A DNA stretch of 64,000 nt from Akkermansia muciniphila (lineage in GTDB: Bacteria > Verrucomicrobiota > Verrucomicrobiia > Opitutales > Opitutaceae). Positions 1-9,060 of this stretch are shown piece by piece. Every line of letters starts with the position of its first letter. The stretch's first letter is position 1. The translations under genes were made by a program, and so were the position numbers. The notes beneath the pieces are model-generated. The model had not been told where the DNA came from and did no database searches. It saw nothing but the letters and a program-made list of their open reading frames with translations. The stretch spans positions 62,001-126,000 of the forward strand of contig CAMCZZ010000003.1 of assembly GCA_945888375.1 (NCBI GenBank), read 5' to 3'.

Positions 1-6
1 CTATGC

Positions 7-837
7 TTGCTGCGACGGCAGCTTATCCAGCAGAGTTGTCATAAATTCGTGAAAAAGACTCGTCAGGCAAATCTCTCCTCACACCGCCGGCCATCCGGCG
101 CCGTGTTGCGCCTGCTTTGCCCCTTGCTCACGCTGAATACCGCTCTGTCCGCGCAAACCACTTTCTCGGAAAGTTTTACCGGCAGCTCCGCTCAGGGTTG
201 GGTCTTTGGCGCAAACACCGGAGATAACAAACCCTTCCTCACCGCCGCGACCGGCGCCGGCGGCTACGATGGGGCAGGTAACGCCATAGGAGCCGCGATC
301 GACACCACCGGAAATGGCTGGCTGAGACTAAACTCCAACACGAGCAACCAATCCACCTTCGCCCTGCTGGACACCGAGATTTTCGCGGCTAACGCCCGCA
401 TCGAGATCGACATGGAGTATGCCTTCTGGAACGGGTCCGGTGCCGACGGTATCACCTTCTTCCTGATCGATGGCACGAAGGACTCCTCGACTTTCACCCC
501 GGGCGCCTATGGCGGTTCCATGGGCTACGCTCAACGCACCGGGGAGGCCGGCATGCCAGGCGGTTACCTCGGCTTCGCCTTGGATAATTTCGGTAACTAC
601 TCGAACGGCAGCGAAGGTCGCGTCGGCGGAATCACCAACGACGGAACCCTCTACCCCAACCGCATCTCCGTCCGCGGACCCGAGTCCAGCAACTACGCCT
701 ACATCGCCTCCAACTCCACCCCGCTTCCCGGGCAGATGGACTTCCCGCAGCCACCACTCGCCCTGATCAAACCGGCGCCGATTACCGAGCTTTCAAAATC
801 ATCTTTGACGCCAATAATCAGCTCACCGTCGAGATGA
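7..837 (+). CDS. N-terminal part of a frameshifted lectin-like PEP-CTERM protein
   Basis: This reading frame encodes an export signal (hydrophobic stretch VLRLLCPLLTLNTALSA) followed by the first part of a legume-lectin-like beta-sandwich; the segment GADGITFFLIDG is characteristic of L-type lectin folds in bacterial surface proteins. The frame is open to the window edge, so TTG at 7, GTG at 49 or an upstream codon could be the start. The lectin similarity stops near residue 245. It resumes in the frame used by the next feature, which reads GADYRAFKIIFDANNQL in codons overlapping this ORF's tail. The last 30 or so residues here are therefore probably nonsense sequence. One base appears lost between about 700 and 770; this could be a real mutation or a sequencing error. 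Confidence 0.6.
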   Translation: MLRRQLIQQSCHKFVKKTRQANLSSHRRPSGAVLRLLCPLLTLNTALSAQTTFSESFTGSSAQGWVFGANTGDNKPFLTAATGAGGYDGAGNAIGAAIDTTGNGWLRLNSNTSNQSTFALLDTEIFAANARIEIDMEYAFWNGSGADGITFFLIDGTKDSSTFTPGAYGGSMGYAQRTGEAGMPGGYLGFALDNFGNYSNGSEGRVGGITNDGTLYPNRISVRGPESSNYAYIASNSTPLPGQMDFPQPPLALIKPAPITELSKSSLTPIISSPSR

Positions 838-3800
838 AGTTCGGCGCCGACAGCGCCTACACCACCGCGTTCACCACCGACCTGTCCGCCTACGAACGCC
901 CCGAGATCTTCAAGATTGGCTTCACCGGAGCCACCGGTGGATCGACCGAACTCCACGAAATCCGCAACCTCACCCTGACTTCCAACCCCTGGTCCACCGG
1001 CTCCGGCGCCTACGAGTGGGACAACGGCGCCGGCACCACCACGTGGGGCACGCTCGCCGGCGGCGAAGCCAACACCAACTGGTATTCCACCGTCCCAGCC
1101 GACGACAACAAGACCCCCCTGCGCGACTCCGACGTCCTCTTCGGCAACCGCCCGACCAACAACGGCACTAACAACACGCAGCAGGTCGCCCTAGGTAACA
1201 ACGTCGAGGTGCGAAACATGACCTTCGACACCGGCATCAACTACACCATCGGCACCGTCGGCGACGGTCGGCTGATCACGTTCGGCGATACCACGCTGAC
1301 CGGCCTCCCTTCGATCAACGTAAACGATTACAACGGCGTCTACGGTCGGCACAAAATCAACACCGACCTCGCCATCGTCGAAAACATCGCGATCCGGAAC
1401 TACTCCTACTCCACCCTCTGCATCAACGGCGCCATCGGCCTTGGCGCCAACACCCTCACCACCTCCGGCTTCGGCGCCACCAACCTGAACGGCGTGATCA
1501 CCGGCTCCGGACCCATCGTCGTCAACGGCGCCACCTTCGACCCCGCCACCGGCGCCGGCATCGTCACCATCGCCGGCAATAACGCCGCCACCTACACCGG
1601 CGCCATCACCGTCAACAACGGCCAGCTCGTCGTCCTCGCCAACAACGCCCTCGGCAACACCGGCTCGGCCACCACCGTCAACTCCGGCGGCACCCTCACC
1701 TTCCGCGGCGGCGTGACCTCACCCGAGAACGTCACCATCGCCGGCGTCGGCACCACCCTCGGCCGCGGCGAACAAGCCGGCGCCCTCTACAACGACGGCG
1801 GCGACAGCACCCTTTCCGGCACCGTCACCCTCGGCGCCAACGCCGCCGTCGGCTCCCGCTCCGGCAACCTCACCCTCTCCGGCACCATTTCCGACGGCGC
1901 TTCGGATTTCTCGCTCACCAAGATCAACGACGGCGTAGTCACGCTTTCCGGTGCCAACACCTACTCCGGTGCCACCATCCTCTCGGCCGGTGCCCTGCGC
2001 ATTACCACCGCCGGCGCACTATCCTCAAACAGCAATCTAGAATTCGCTGGCGGGGTCCTGGAGATCGCCGGCGATCTTAACGGCGGATCCACTGGAGATT
2101 TTTCCTATAATTTAGCCACCACCGCCGGCGCCCTCCAATGGACCGGCGATGGCGGTTTCTCCGCTTCCGGAGCCAACCGAACCGTTCGTCTCAACAACGG
2201 CACCGGCAACCTCACCTGGGCCTCCACCACTAACTTTGCCGGCGACGGCCAAGCCCTGCTTTTAGGCGCCGGCTCCGCCGACTCGACCCTCACCTTCGCC
2301 AACGCCCTCTCTTTCAACAACGCCCAACGTGAAATCCGAGTCGCCGACGGTTCGGCCGCCGTAGACGGCAACCTTTCCGGCCGTATCCGAGGCGGCAACA
2401 ACGGCACCGGCACCGGCGGTTTGATCAAAACGGGGACCGGCACCTTGGAGCTTTCCTATTCCGGCACCGGGGCCAACGACTACAGCGGAGCGACCGAGAT
2501 CCGTGGCGGCGCACTTCGCATCACCACCACCGACGGCCTCTCCGCCAACTCCACCGTCCAGCTCAACGGCGGCGTTCTCGAAATCGGCACCGATCTAAAC
2601 GGAGGCGCCGGCGGAGACTACTCCCCCTCGCTCGGCAACGCCGCCGGTAACCTCCAGTGGACCGGCTCAGGCGGCTTCTCCGCTGCCTCGGCGGCCCGCA
2701 CCGTCACGCTCGCCGGCGGCACCGCCCTCACCTGGGGCACCACCGGGAATTTTGTCAGCTCCGCCAGCTCGCTCCTCTTCGGCGCCACCGGCTCAGACAA
2801 CACCGTTACCCTCACCAACGATATCGGCCTAGGCTCAAGCGGCACTCGCACCATCCAGACCACCCAAGGCACGAGCTCGACCCTCGCCTCCGGCGTGCTT
2901 TCCGGAGTCGTTTCCGGCTCCGCTTCCCTCGCCGTCACCGGCAACGGCCGCCTCGACCTGACCGCCAACAACACCCACACCGGCGCTGTCACCATCACCG
3001 GCGCGGAAGTCCGACTGGCCAGCGCCACCGGCGACCTCGCCCAGTCCTCCGGCTTCACCGTCCGCCTCGGCGGCACCCTCGCGTTGGATAACACCAACGG
3101 CGCCGCCGACCGCATTGGAGCCGTCGGCGTCACTCTCGCCGGCGCCACCCTCAATTTCCTCGGCCAGACCGGCAACGTCGACACCGCCGAGACCATCGGC
3201 ACCGTCACCCTCGCTGGCACCACCGCCACCGGCGGCACCTCGGGCAGCGCCAACACGATCCAAGTCGCACGCGGCGACGCCACCGGCTCCGCCACCCTCA
3301 CCGCCGCCGCCCTCACCCGTAACGCCGGCACGACGGTCAATTTCACCAATCCCGCCGGCACCCTCGGGACCACCGGCGATAATCCCCGTCTCGTCCTCAC
3401 CGCCGCCCCCGCGCTGGATGACGGCATTCTGGCCTACGCCACGGTGAACGGAACCGACTTCGCCACCTACAGCTCCGTAAACGGTGTGACCCCCGACGGC
3501 CTTAGCGCCTACACCGGCTACGACACCGGCACCCAGACCGGGTGGACCCTCACGACCGACAACGCCGCCCCCACCGCCGACCAGACGCTGGCCGGCTCTC
3601 GCACCATTAATTCCCTCAAACTTGCCTCGGGCATAGATGTCGCCCAGGCCGGCTTCACCCTCACCCTCCAGTCCGGCGGCATCCTCACCACCGGCGGCAC
3701 CGCCACCACCCTCTCCGGCGGCTCGCTCACCACCGGCAGCGCCACCGATCTCGTCGTTCACGCCTACAATACTGCCGATACCACCCTCGCCTCCACCGTG

Positions 3801-4508
3801 GCTGGCTCCGGCGGCTTGGTGAAATCCGGCACCGGCACCCTCACCCTCTCCGGCACCTTGGCCAACACCTTCACCGGAGTCACCCGCCTAAACGAAGGCA
3901 CCCTCGTTCTCGCCAAGTCAGACGGCATCGCCGCCATCGCCGGAGACGGCAATACTTCCACCACCGACCTTTTCATCGGCGACGGACGCGGCATCGACAC
4001 CCTCCGGCTCGCAGGCAACGAGCAAATCGCCAACAACGCCAACCTCGTTCTCCAAGGCGGAACGCTCGGCAACGACGCCAACCAGGCCGTGCTCGACTTG
4101 AACGGCACCAGCGTCATCAGCGGCACCGCCCGCTCCGAGTCCTTCCGCTCGCTCCGCATCGAGGGCAACTCGGTCGTCGATTTCACCGGCGGCACTGTGT
4201 GCGCCCCCAGCTTCCTTTACCTCGACATCCTCGACGTGGCGAGCGACGCCCTGCTCACCGTAGGCAACTGGATCGAATTCACCGACTTCCTGCTGGTCAA
4301 CAAGCTCAGCTTCGACTCGACCGACATGCCGCGCATCGTCTTCGACGGCTACGGCGGCACCGCCAACTGGAAGGACTACGATAGCTCCTACTACCAGATC
4401 GTCCCCTACGCACCCGTGCCCGAACCCTCCACCTACGGCGCCCTCGCCGTCGGAGGGCTCACCGCCTTCGCCTTCTACCGCCGCCGTCGTCAGCGCACTG
4501 CGGCCTGA
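834..4508 (+). CDS. Autotransporter-type beta-repeat PEP-CTERM surface protein (C-terminal part of frameshifted gene)
   Basis: The 1224-residue frame finishes the lectin-like domain begun upstream; the frame is open back to at least 663, so the ATG at 834 is only a convenient start. It continues with long Gly/Thr/Asn-rich beta-helical sequence. At least four autotransporter-associated beta-strand repeats of the type KTGTGTLELS...GATEIRGGALRI are visible, at about residues 365-390, 530-570, 690-730 and 985-1030. The C-terminus is a PEP-CTERM sorting signal: VPEPST, about 18 hydrophobic residues, then RRRR. PEP-CTERM tails are recognised by exosortase-type enzymes, so the product is expected on the cell surface or in matrix. 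There is no outer-membrane autotransporter barrel. Ligand and exact role are unknown. Confidence 0.8.
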   Translation: MKFGADSAYTTAFTTDLSAYERPEIFKIGFTGATGGSTELHEIRNLTLTSNPWSTGSGAYEWDNGAGTTTWGTLAGGEANTNWYSTVPADDNKTPLRDSDVLFGNRPTNNGTNNTQQVALGNNVEVRNMTFDTGINYTIGTVGDGRLITFGDTTLTGLPSINVNDYNGVYGRHKINTDLAIVENIAIRNYSYSTLCINGAIGLGANTLTTSGFGATNLNGVITGSGPIVVNGATFDPATGAGIVTIAGNNAATYTGAITVNNGQLVVLANNALGNTGSATTVNSGGTLTFRGGVTSPENVTIAGVGTTLGRGEQAGALYNDGGDSTLSGTVTLGANAAVGSRSGNLTLSGTISDGASDFSLTKINDGVVTLSGANTYSGATILSAGALRITTAGALSSNSNLEFAGGVLEIAGDLNGGSTGDFSYNLATTAGALQWTGDGGFSASGANRTVRLNNGTGNLTWASTTNFAGDGQALLLGAGSADSTLTFANALSFNNAQREIRVADGSAAVDGNLSGRIRGGNNGTGTGGLIKTGTGTLELSYSGTGANDYSGATEIRGGALRITTTDGLSANSTVQLNGGVLEIGTDLNGGAGGDYSPSLGNAAGNLQWTGSGGFSAASAARTVTLAGGTALTWGTTGNFVSSASSLLFGATGSDNTVTLTNDIGLGSSGTRTIQTTQGTSSTLASGVLSGVVSGSASLAVTGNGRLDLTANNTHTGAVTITGAEVRLASATGDLAQSSGFTVRLGGTLALDNTNGAADRIGAVGVTLAGATLNFLGQTGNVDTAETIGTVTLAGTTATGGTSGSANTIQVARGDATGSATLTAAALTRNAGTTVNFTNPAGTLGTTGDNPRLVLTAAPALDDGILAYATVNGTDFATYSSVNGVTPDGLSAYTGYDTGTQTGWTLTTDNAAPTADQTLAGSRTINSLKLASGIDVAQAGFTLTLQSGGILTTGGTATTLSGGSLTTGSATDLVVHAYNTADTTLASTVAGSGGLVKSGTGTLTLSGTLANTFTGVTRLNEGTLVLAKSDGIAAIAGDGNTSTTDLFIGDGRGIDTLRLAGNEQIANNANLVLQGGTLGNDANQAVLDLNGTSVISGTARSESFRSLRIEGNSVVDFTGGTVCAPSFLYLDILDVASDALLTVGNWIEFTDFLLVNKLSFDSTDMPRIVFDGYGGTANWKDYDSSYYQIVPYAPVPEPSTYGALAVGGLTAFAFYRRRRQRTAA

Positions 4509-4534
4509 GCGCCCGCCGGAAGGTTCGCTGCTCC

Positions 4535-4960
4535 TCAGCGGGCGTTTACGGGAGCCCCCGAGCCGCCGAGGTTCTTCTCGATCTGATAAAAAATCTGCCG
4601 GGATAGCGCCTTGTCCCCCGCCACATTCACCCGGATGGTGAGGTCACTCTGACGGCTGTTGATCTCCTTGATCCTGACCGTGACCTTGGCGTCCTTGGGC
4701 GTCCGCCCCACCAGCAAGGCGGCGTAATTTTGCTGCTGGTTTTTGATTTCGAAATAACCCAGCTGCCGGAAAGCCTCGCTCGTCGCCTTGCTCGCAGCGC
4801 GGGCATCCGCGTTCACCAACATCAGGAATTCGCCCGACACATAGACCGCCTGCATCTGCCCGCTCTCGTCCAGCGGCACAGAGCTGCACCCGTTGAAAAA
4901 AGCGGCGGTCGCGCAGACCCCGGAGACAATCATAAAGCGGGAAAAAAAGTTGGCGCGCAT
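4535..4960 (-). CDS. Small secreted lipoprotein, DUF3568-like
   Basis: A 141-residue protein starting at the ATG at 4960 (MRANFFSRF); a longer frame opens 15 codons upstream, but this start places a normal signal peptide at the N-terminus. A hydrophobic segment ends in AAFFNGCSS, a plausible lipobox with the Cys as lipidation site. The remainder alternates strands and helices with a pattern like the DUF3568 family of small verrucomicrobial lipoproteins ([20 protein letters not shown], then a [10 protein letters not shown] strand). Function is unknown. It is convergent with the PEP-CTERM gene, and the two stop codons lie 26 bp apart. Confidence 0.75.
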   Translation of the reverse strand: MRANFFSRFMIVSGVCATAAFFNGCSSVPLDESGQMQAVYVSGEFLMLVNADARAASKATSEAFRQLGYFEIKNQQQNYAALLVGRTPKDAKVTVRIKEINSRQSDLTIRVNVAGDKALSRQIFYQIEKNLGGSGAPVNAR

Positions 4961-5089
4961 GGTGACGAAAGCACTGCGCCCGCACCTCCCGCCCGTCAAC
5001 GCCACAGCCGCCGCGTTTTGATTTTCTCACCCATCCACCGGTTTTTGTGCTTTTTGCGTCGTGCTCTCCCGTTCCATCATAACGGCCTT

Positions 5090-5575
5090 ATGTCGCAACC
5101 ACTCGTCGGCCTGATCATGGGCAGCACCTCCGACTGGGAAACCCTCCAGCACGCCGCCGCCATCCTCGAACGCCTCGGCGTGCCCTTTGAAAAAGACGTC
5201 GTGAGCGCACACCGCACGCCGGATAAAATGGCCGACTACGCCCGCTCCGCCGAAGGCCGCGGACTCCGCGTGATCATCGCCGGGGCCGGTGGCGCCGCCC
5301 ACCTGCCGGGCATGACCGCCGCCTTCACCCCCCTACCCGTCCTTGGCGTGCCGGTCGAAAGCCACAGCCTGAAGGGCCAAGACAGCCTGCTCTCGATTGT
5401 GCAAATGCCCGGCGGCGTGCCCGTAGCCACCTTCGCCATCGGGAAACCCGGCGCCATCAACGCCGCCCTCTTCGCCGCCGCCATCCTCGCCGCCGATCAC
5501 CCGCCCATCCGCACCGCCTGGCACGCCTTCCGGGCCGAACAAACCGCCGCCGTGCTCGCCGCCAAACTCCCCTGA
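5090..5575 (+). CDS. purE: N5-carboxyaminoimidazole ribonucleotide mutase
   Basis: A 161-residue class I PurE. It moves the carboxyl group of N5-CAIR to C4 to give CAIR in de novo purine synthesis. The family motifs are all visible: GSTSDW at the phosphate-binding loop, SAHRTPD with the catalytic His, and [13 protein letters not shown] chose the ATG at 5090 because [12 protein letters not shown] starts exactly where the family starts; the open frame extends back to 4730 only as antisense of the lipoprotein gene. It lies 42 bp upstream of purK, which marks it as the PurK-dependent mutase rather than a direct AIR carboxylase. Confidence 0.96.
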   Translation: MSQPLVGLIMGSTSDWETLQHAAAILERLGVPFEKDVVSAHRTPDKMADYARSAEGRGLRVIIAGAGGAAHLPGMTAAFTPLPVLGVPVESHSLKGQDSLLSIVQMPGGVPVATFAIGKPGAINAALFAAAILAADHPPIRTAWHAFRAEQTAAVLAAKLP

Positions 5576-5617
5576 GCCGGTTTCCGGTTTCCGCTTTTTA
5601 GCTTTCCTCTTTTACCG

Positions 5618-6760
5618 ATGATCCCCCCCGGCAACACCCTCGGCGTCCTCGGCGGCGGCCAACTCGGCCGCATGTTCGCCCACGCCGCCGAACGCCTCGG
5701 CTACCGCATCCACATCTACGAGCCCTCGCCTGAATCCCCCGCCGCGGAGGTCAGCGCCCACGCCGTCCACGCCCCCTACACCGACCTCGCCGCGCTCGAA
5801 GCCTTTGTCCGCAGCTGCGACGCCGTCACCTACGAGTTCGAAAATATCCCTGCCGAACCTCTCTGGCGGCTCGAGCACGCCGGCGTCTTCCGCCCCAAAT
5901 GGCAGATTCTCGAAATCACCCAAAATCGACTGCGAGAGAAGACCTGGCTCCGTAAAAACGATTTTCCGCACGTGCCGTTCACCGAGTGCGAGGCAGGCGG
6001 CGACCTCACCGCCGCCATCCGTCAGACCGGAATACCCTGCGTGGTTAAAACCGCCGACTTTGGCTACGACGGCAAGGGCCAGCAAAAAGTGTCTGACGAA
6101 GCCTCCCTTGCCCGTGCCGTGTCCGGCTTCTGCGGACAACGCGCCGTCGTTGAGCGCTGGATCGACTTCAAATGCGAGCTGTCCGTGCTCGTCGCCCGCT
6201 CCACCCGGGGCGAGACCCGCAGCTTCCCCGTCGCGGAAAATATCCACACCCGCCACATTCTCGATTTCTCCATCGTGCCCGCCCGCGTATCCGCCGCGGT
6301 CCAGGAACGCGCCCGCGCCCTAGCCGAGGCCATCGCCACCCGTCTGGATCTTGTCGGTCTGCTCGCCGTTGAGCTCTTCCTGACCGATCAAGACGAAATC
6401 CTCGTCAACGAACTCGCCCCCCGCCCCCACAACAGCGGCCACTGGACCCTCGACGCCTGCGCCACCTCGCAGTTCGAGCAACACGTGCGCGCCGTGGCCG
6501 GCCTGCCCCTCGGCGACATCTCCCCCACCGCTCCCGCCGCCGTGATGGTCAACATCCTCGGCGATGCCTGGAAATGGTCCGGCGAACAATGCACGGGCAC
6601 GCCCGATTGGTCGGCCCTCTTGCGCGAGCCCCGCGTCCATTTGCACCTCTACGGGAAAAAGGAGCCGCGCCCCGGCCGGAAAATGGGCCACTTCACCGTG
6701 ATAGGCGACACTGCCGACAGCGCCCTAGAACGCGCCCGTCAGCTCAAAGCCGCCCTGTAA
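5618..6760 (+). CDS. purK: 5-(carboxyamino)imidazole ribonucleotide synthase
   Basis: A 380-residue ATP-grasp enzyme that carboxylates AIR with bicarbonate and ATP, feeding the adjacent PurE. The N-terminal glycine-rich loop LGVLGGGQLGRM, the EFENIP motif, the ATP-grasp segment GIPCVVKTADFGYDGKGQ and NELAPRPHNSGHWT are all diagnostic and intact. The length is normal. It follows purE by 42 bp in the same direction and is probably cotranscribed with it. No separate promoter or terminator is obvious between the two genes. Confidence 0.97.
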   Translation: MIPPGNTLGVLGGGQLGRMFAHAAERLGYRIHIYEPSPESPAAEVSAHAVHAPYTDLAALEAFVRSCDAVTYEFENIPAEPLWRLEHAGVFRPKWQILEITQNRLREKTWLRKNDFPHVPFTECEAGGDLTAAIRQTGIPCVVKTADFGYDGKGQQKVSDEASLARAVSGFCGQRAVVERWIDFKCELSVLVARSTRGETRSFPVAENIHTRHILDFSIVPARVSAAVQERARALAEAIATRLDLVGLLAVELFLTDQDEILVNELAPRPHNSGHWTLDACATSQFEQHVRAVAGLPLGDISPTAPAAVMVNILGDAWKWSGEQCTGTPDWSALLREPRVHLHLYGKKEPRPGRKMGHFTVIGDTADSALERARQLKAAL

Positions 6761-6894
6761 ACAGCCGCGCGGAACCGGGCACAAAGCGCCGTTGTCCGCC
6801 GGATTTTCCTGCTCGTGATTCCTGCTTCAAACCTGGCTCACGCCGCCGGTTTTCCCTCGCCTCCCGCCAGCCTCGCGGGCCTTTTTCTTCAAAC

Positions 6895-7266
6895 ATGATC
6901 GAGGGCGAATGGCGCATCCTGGCGGTGGACTTCGGCGGCGAAACCGTGCCCGCCCGCACCGGCCTACTCCAAATCCTCGGGTCCCGCTTTTCCCTGCAAG
7001 TCAGCGGCACCCCGCGCGAGGTCGGCCAGGTCGAGCACGATCCCACCGCCACCCCCGCCACCCTCGATCTCGTGTGGCACCATCCAGACGGCAGCGAAGC
7101 CCGGCGCCTGCGCGCCATCCTCCGCCGGCGCGGCGAGTTGCTCCAACTCTGCTATTTCCCGAACGAAAACACCGGACGCCCTTCTCTGTTCGAATCCCGC
7201 GCCACCGACACCACCCCGCCCGCCATCCTCGTGCGCTGCCGCCTCGCGCCACCCGCCTCCGCTTGA
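6895..7266 (+). CDS. Small TIGR03067-like domain protein
   Basis: A 123-residue protein read from the ATG at 6895 (MIEGEWRILAVDFGGE); the open frame runs further upstream only by overlapping purK. The pattern 'EGEWRILAVDFGGETVPA ... LQILGSRFSLQ' resembles the TIGR03067 domain, a beta-rich unit common in Planctomycetes and Verrucomicrobia whose function is not known. There is no signal peptide. It lies 134 bp after purK and 44 bp before the aldo/keto reductase, so it may belong to either transcript. The family assignment is by eye and moderate. Confidence 0.65.
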   Translation: MIEGEWRILAVDFGGETVPARTGLLQILGSRFSLQVSGTPREVGQVEHDPTATPATLDLVWHHPDGSEARRLRAILRRRGELLQLCYFPNENTGRPSLFESRATDTTPPAILVRCRLAPPASA

Positions 7267-7310
7267 TCCACCGAGCCGAGCCCTCACCGTCACTCGCAAA
7301 CGCTTAACCC

Positions 7311-8303
7311 ATGCCCTACGACGCCGCCCCCGCCCGCTACGCTAACCCCGCCTTCTTCGCCCGCTGCGGTCGCTCCGGCCTCTTCCTACCCCGCATCTCC
7401 CTCGGCCTGTGGCACAACTTCGGCGGCGTTGACGAGTTTGAGAACGGCCGCGCCATCGTGCGCCGCGCCTTCGACCTCGGCGTCACCCACTTCGACCTGG
7501 CCAATAACTACGGCCCGCCCCCCGGCTCCGCCGAAGAGGCCTTCGGTCGCATGCTCACCCTCGACCTCGCACCCTATCGCGACGAACTCGTGATCTCCAC
7601 CAAGGCCGGCTACCGCATGTGGCCCGGCCCCTATGGCGAATGGGGCTCCCGCAAATACCTGCTCGCCTCCCTCGACCAATCCCTAAGGCGCCTGGGGCTC
7701 GATTACGTCGATATTTTCTACAGCCATCGCTTCGACCCCCACACCCCACTCGAAGAGACGATGGGAGCCCTCGCCACCGCCGTGAAATCCGGCAAGGCCC
7801 TCTACGCGGGCATCTCCAGCTACGACGCCCCCACCACCGCCCGCGCGGCGAAAATCCTCCGCGAACTCGGCGTGCCCGCCCTGATCCACCAACCGGTCTA
7901 TAATATGTTCAATCGCTGGATCGAGCCCGCCCTGCTCGATACCCTCGCCGCCGAGGGCCTGGGCTGCATCCCCTTCTCCCCCCTTGCCCAAGGCCTTCTC
8001 ACCAATCGCTACCTCCAAGGCATCCCCGACGACGCCCGCGCCGCCAAGGCCCATGGCTTCCTCAAGGCCTCCGGCGTCACCCCCGAGGTCCTCGCCAAGG
8101 TCCAGCAACTGGGCGAAGTCGCCCGCGAACGCGACCAGTCCCTCGCCCAGCTCGCTCTCGCCTGGGTGCTGCGCGATCCCCGCGTCACCACAGCACTCAT
8201 CGGGGCGAGCAAGATCTCCCAGCTCGAAGACTGCGTCGGCGCGGCCGCCCACACCCACTTTTCCGCCGAGGAACTTGCCCGCATCGACGCCATCCTCGCC
8301 TGA
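7311..8303 (+). CDS. Aldo/keto reductase, YghZ/L-glyceraldehyde-3-phosphate reductase type
   Basis: A 330-residue AKR14-like NADPH-dependent reductase with a TIM-barrel fold. The catalytic Asp and Tyr lie in FDLANNYGPPPGSAEE, the Lys in VISTKAGYRMWPGPYGEWGS and the His in YSHRFD. The GPPPGSAEE and KAGYRMWPGPYGEWGSRKY segments are typical of YghZ/Gpr proteins, which reduce L-glyceraldehyde 3-phosphate and methylglyoxal. The NADPH-binding segment LIGASKISQLEDCVGA is near the C-terminus. The gene sits 18 bp upstream of rsmE, which suggests cotranscription. The physiological substrate in this organism is not shown by context. Confidence 0.9.
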   Translation: MPYDAAPARYANPAFFARCGRSGLFLPRISLGLWHNFGGVDEFENGRAIVRRAFDLGVTHFDLANNYGPPPGSAEEAFGRMLTLDLAPYRDELVISTKAGYRMWPGPYGEWGSRKYLLASLDQSLRRLGLDYVDIFYSHRFDPHTPLEETMGALATAVKSGKALYAGISSYDAPTTARAAKILRELGVPALIHQPVYNMFNRWIEPALLDTLAAEGLGCIPFSPLAQGLLTNRYLQGIPDDARAAKAHGFLKASGVTPEVLAKVQQLGEVARERDQSLAQLALAWVLRDPRVTTALIGASKISQLEDCVGAAAHTHFSAEELARIDAILA

Positions 8304-8321
8304 TTTTTCCGCGCCCCCCCC

Positions 8322-9047
8322 GTGAACCTCGTCCTCTTCGACGCCGGAGAGCTCGCCGCCCCTCTGCCCCTAGCCGATCCGCGCGCGCAACACGTTTTAA
8401 AGGTGCTGCGTCGCGCCCCGGGTGACACCTTCGTCGCCGGGCTGGTCGACGGCCCGCTGGGCGAGGCCACCCTGCTCGCGGTCGGAGCCGACGCGCTCAC
8501 CCTCGCTTTTACGCCCACCCGCCAGCCGCCAGCCCTCCCGCCGGTCACGCTGCTCGTTGGTCTGCCCCGCCCGCAAACCGCCCGCGATCTTCTCCGCGAT
8601 GCCACCACCCTCGGTGTCTCCGCGATCCACTTTGTCGTTACCGAAAGGGCCGACCCCAACTACGCCGCTGCCACCCTGTGGCCGTCGGGAGAATGGCGCC
8701 GCCACGTCCTCGCCGGTGCCGCCCAGGCATGCGATACCCGCTTACCCGCCATCCACTGGAAGGAAGATCTGGAAAACGCCCTCGCCAATTTGCCAGCCGG
8801 GACCCAACGCCTCGCTTTGGACAACTACGAGGCCTCCGTCCGGTTGGCCGACGCACTGGCCGTCCCACCCGGTCAGGCGACAACGCTGGCCTTCGGCCCC
8901 GAGCGTGGCTGGGGCCCAGCCGACCGCACCGTGCTCCGCGCCGCCGGGTTCACCCTATGTTCGCTGGGCGAGCGAGTGCTACGGCTAGAAACCGCCGTAA
9001 CCGCCGCGCTCGCCCTGACCCACGGCCTATCGCGAGCCGCGGGCTAG
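8322..9047 (+). CDS. rsmE: 16S rRNA (uracil-1498-N3)-methyltransferase
   Basis: A 241-residue SPOUT-family methyltransferase that methylates N3 of U1498 in 16S rRNA using S-adenosylmethionine. The knotted C-terminal SAM site is clear: LAFGPERGWGPADR followed by LGERVLRLETAVTAAL. An N-terminal PUA-like part (ADPRAQHVLKVLRRAPGD) precedes it. The start is the GTG at 8322, 18 bp after the aldo/keto reductase stop. It converges with secA, and the stop codons are separated by only 13 bp. Confidence 0.95.
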   Translation: MNLVLFDAGELAAPLPLADPRAQHVLKVLRRAPGDTFVAGLVDGPLGEATLLAVGADALTLAFTPTRQPPALPPVTLLVGLPRPQTARDLLRDATTLGVSAIHFVVTERADPNYAAATLWPSGEWRRHVLAGAAQACDTRLPAIHWKEDLENALANLPAGTQRLALDNYEASVRLADALAVPPGQATTLAFGPERGWGPADRTVLRAAGFTLCSLGERVLRLETAVTAALALTHGLSRAAG

Positions 9048-9060
9048 CCCCGGGCCGCGC

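Noticed and set aside
2618-3761. Long minus-strand frames opposite the beta-repeat gene
   Set aside because: They mirror the repeated Gly/Thr codons of the PEP-CTERM protein and have Pro/Val/Arg or Gly/Glu-only composition.
4510-4544. Terminator between the first PEP-CTERM gene and the lipoprotein gene
   Set aside because: CGCCCGC / GCGGGCG can pair, but the 3' arm overlaps the lipoprotein's last codons and only TTT follows.
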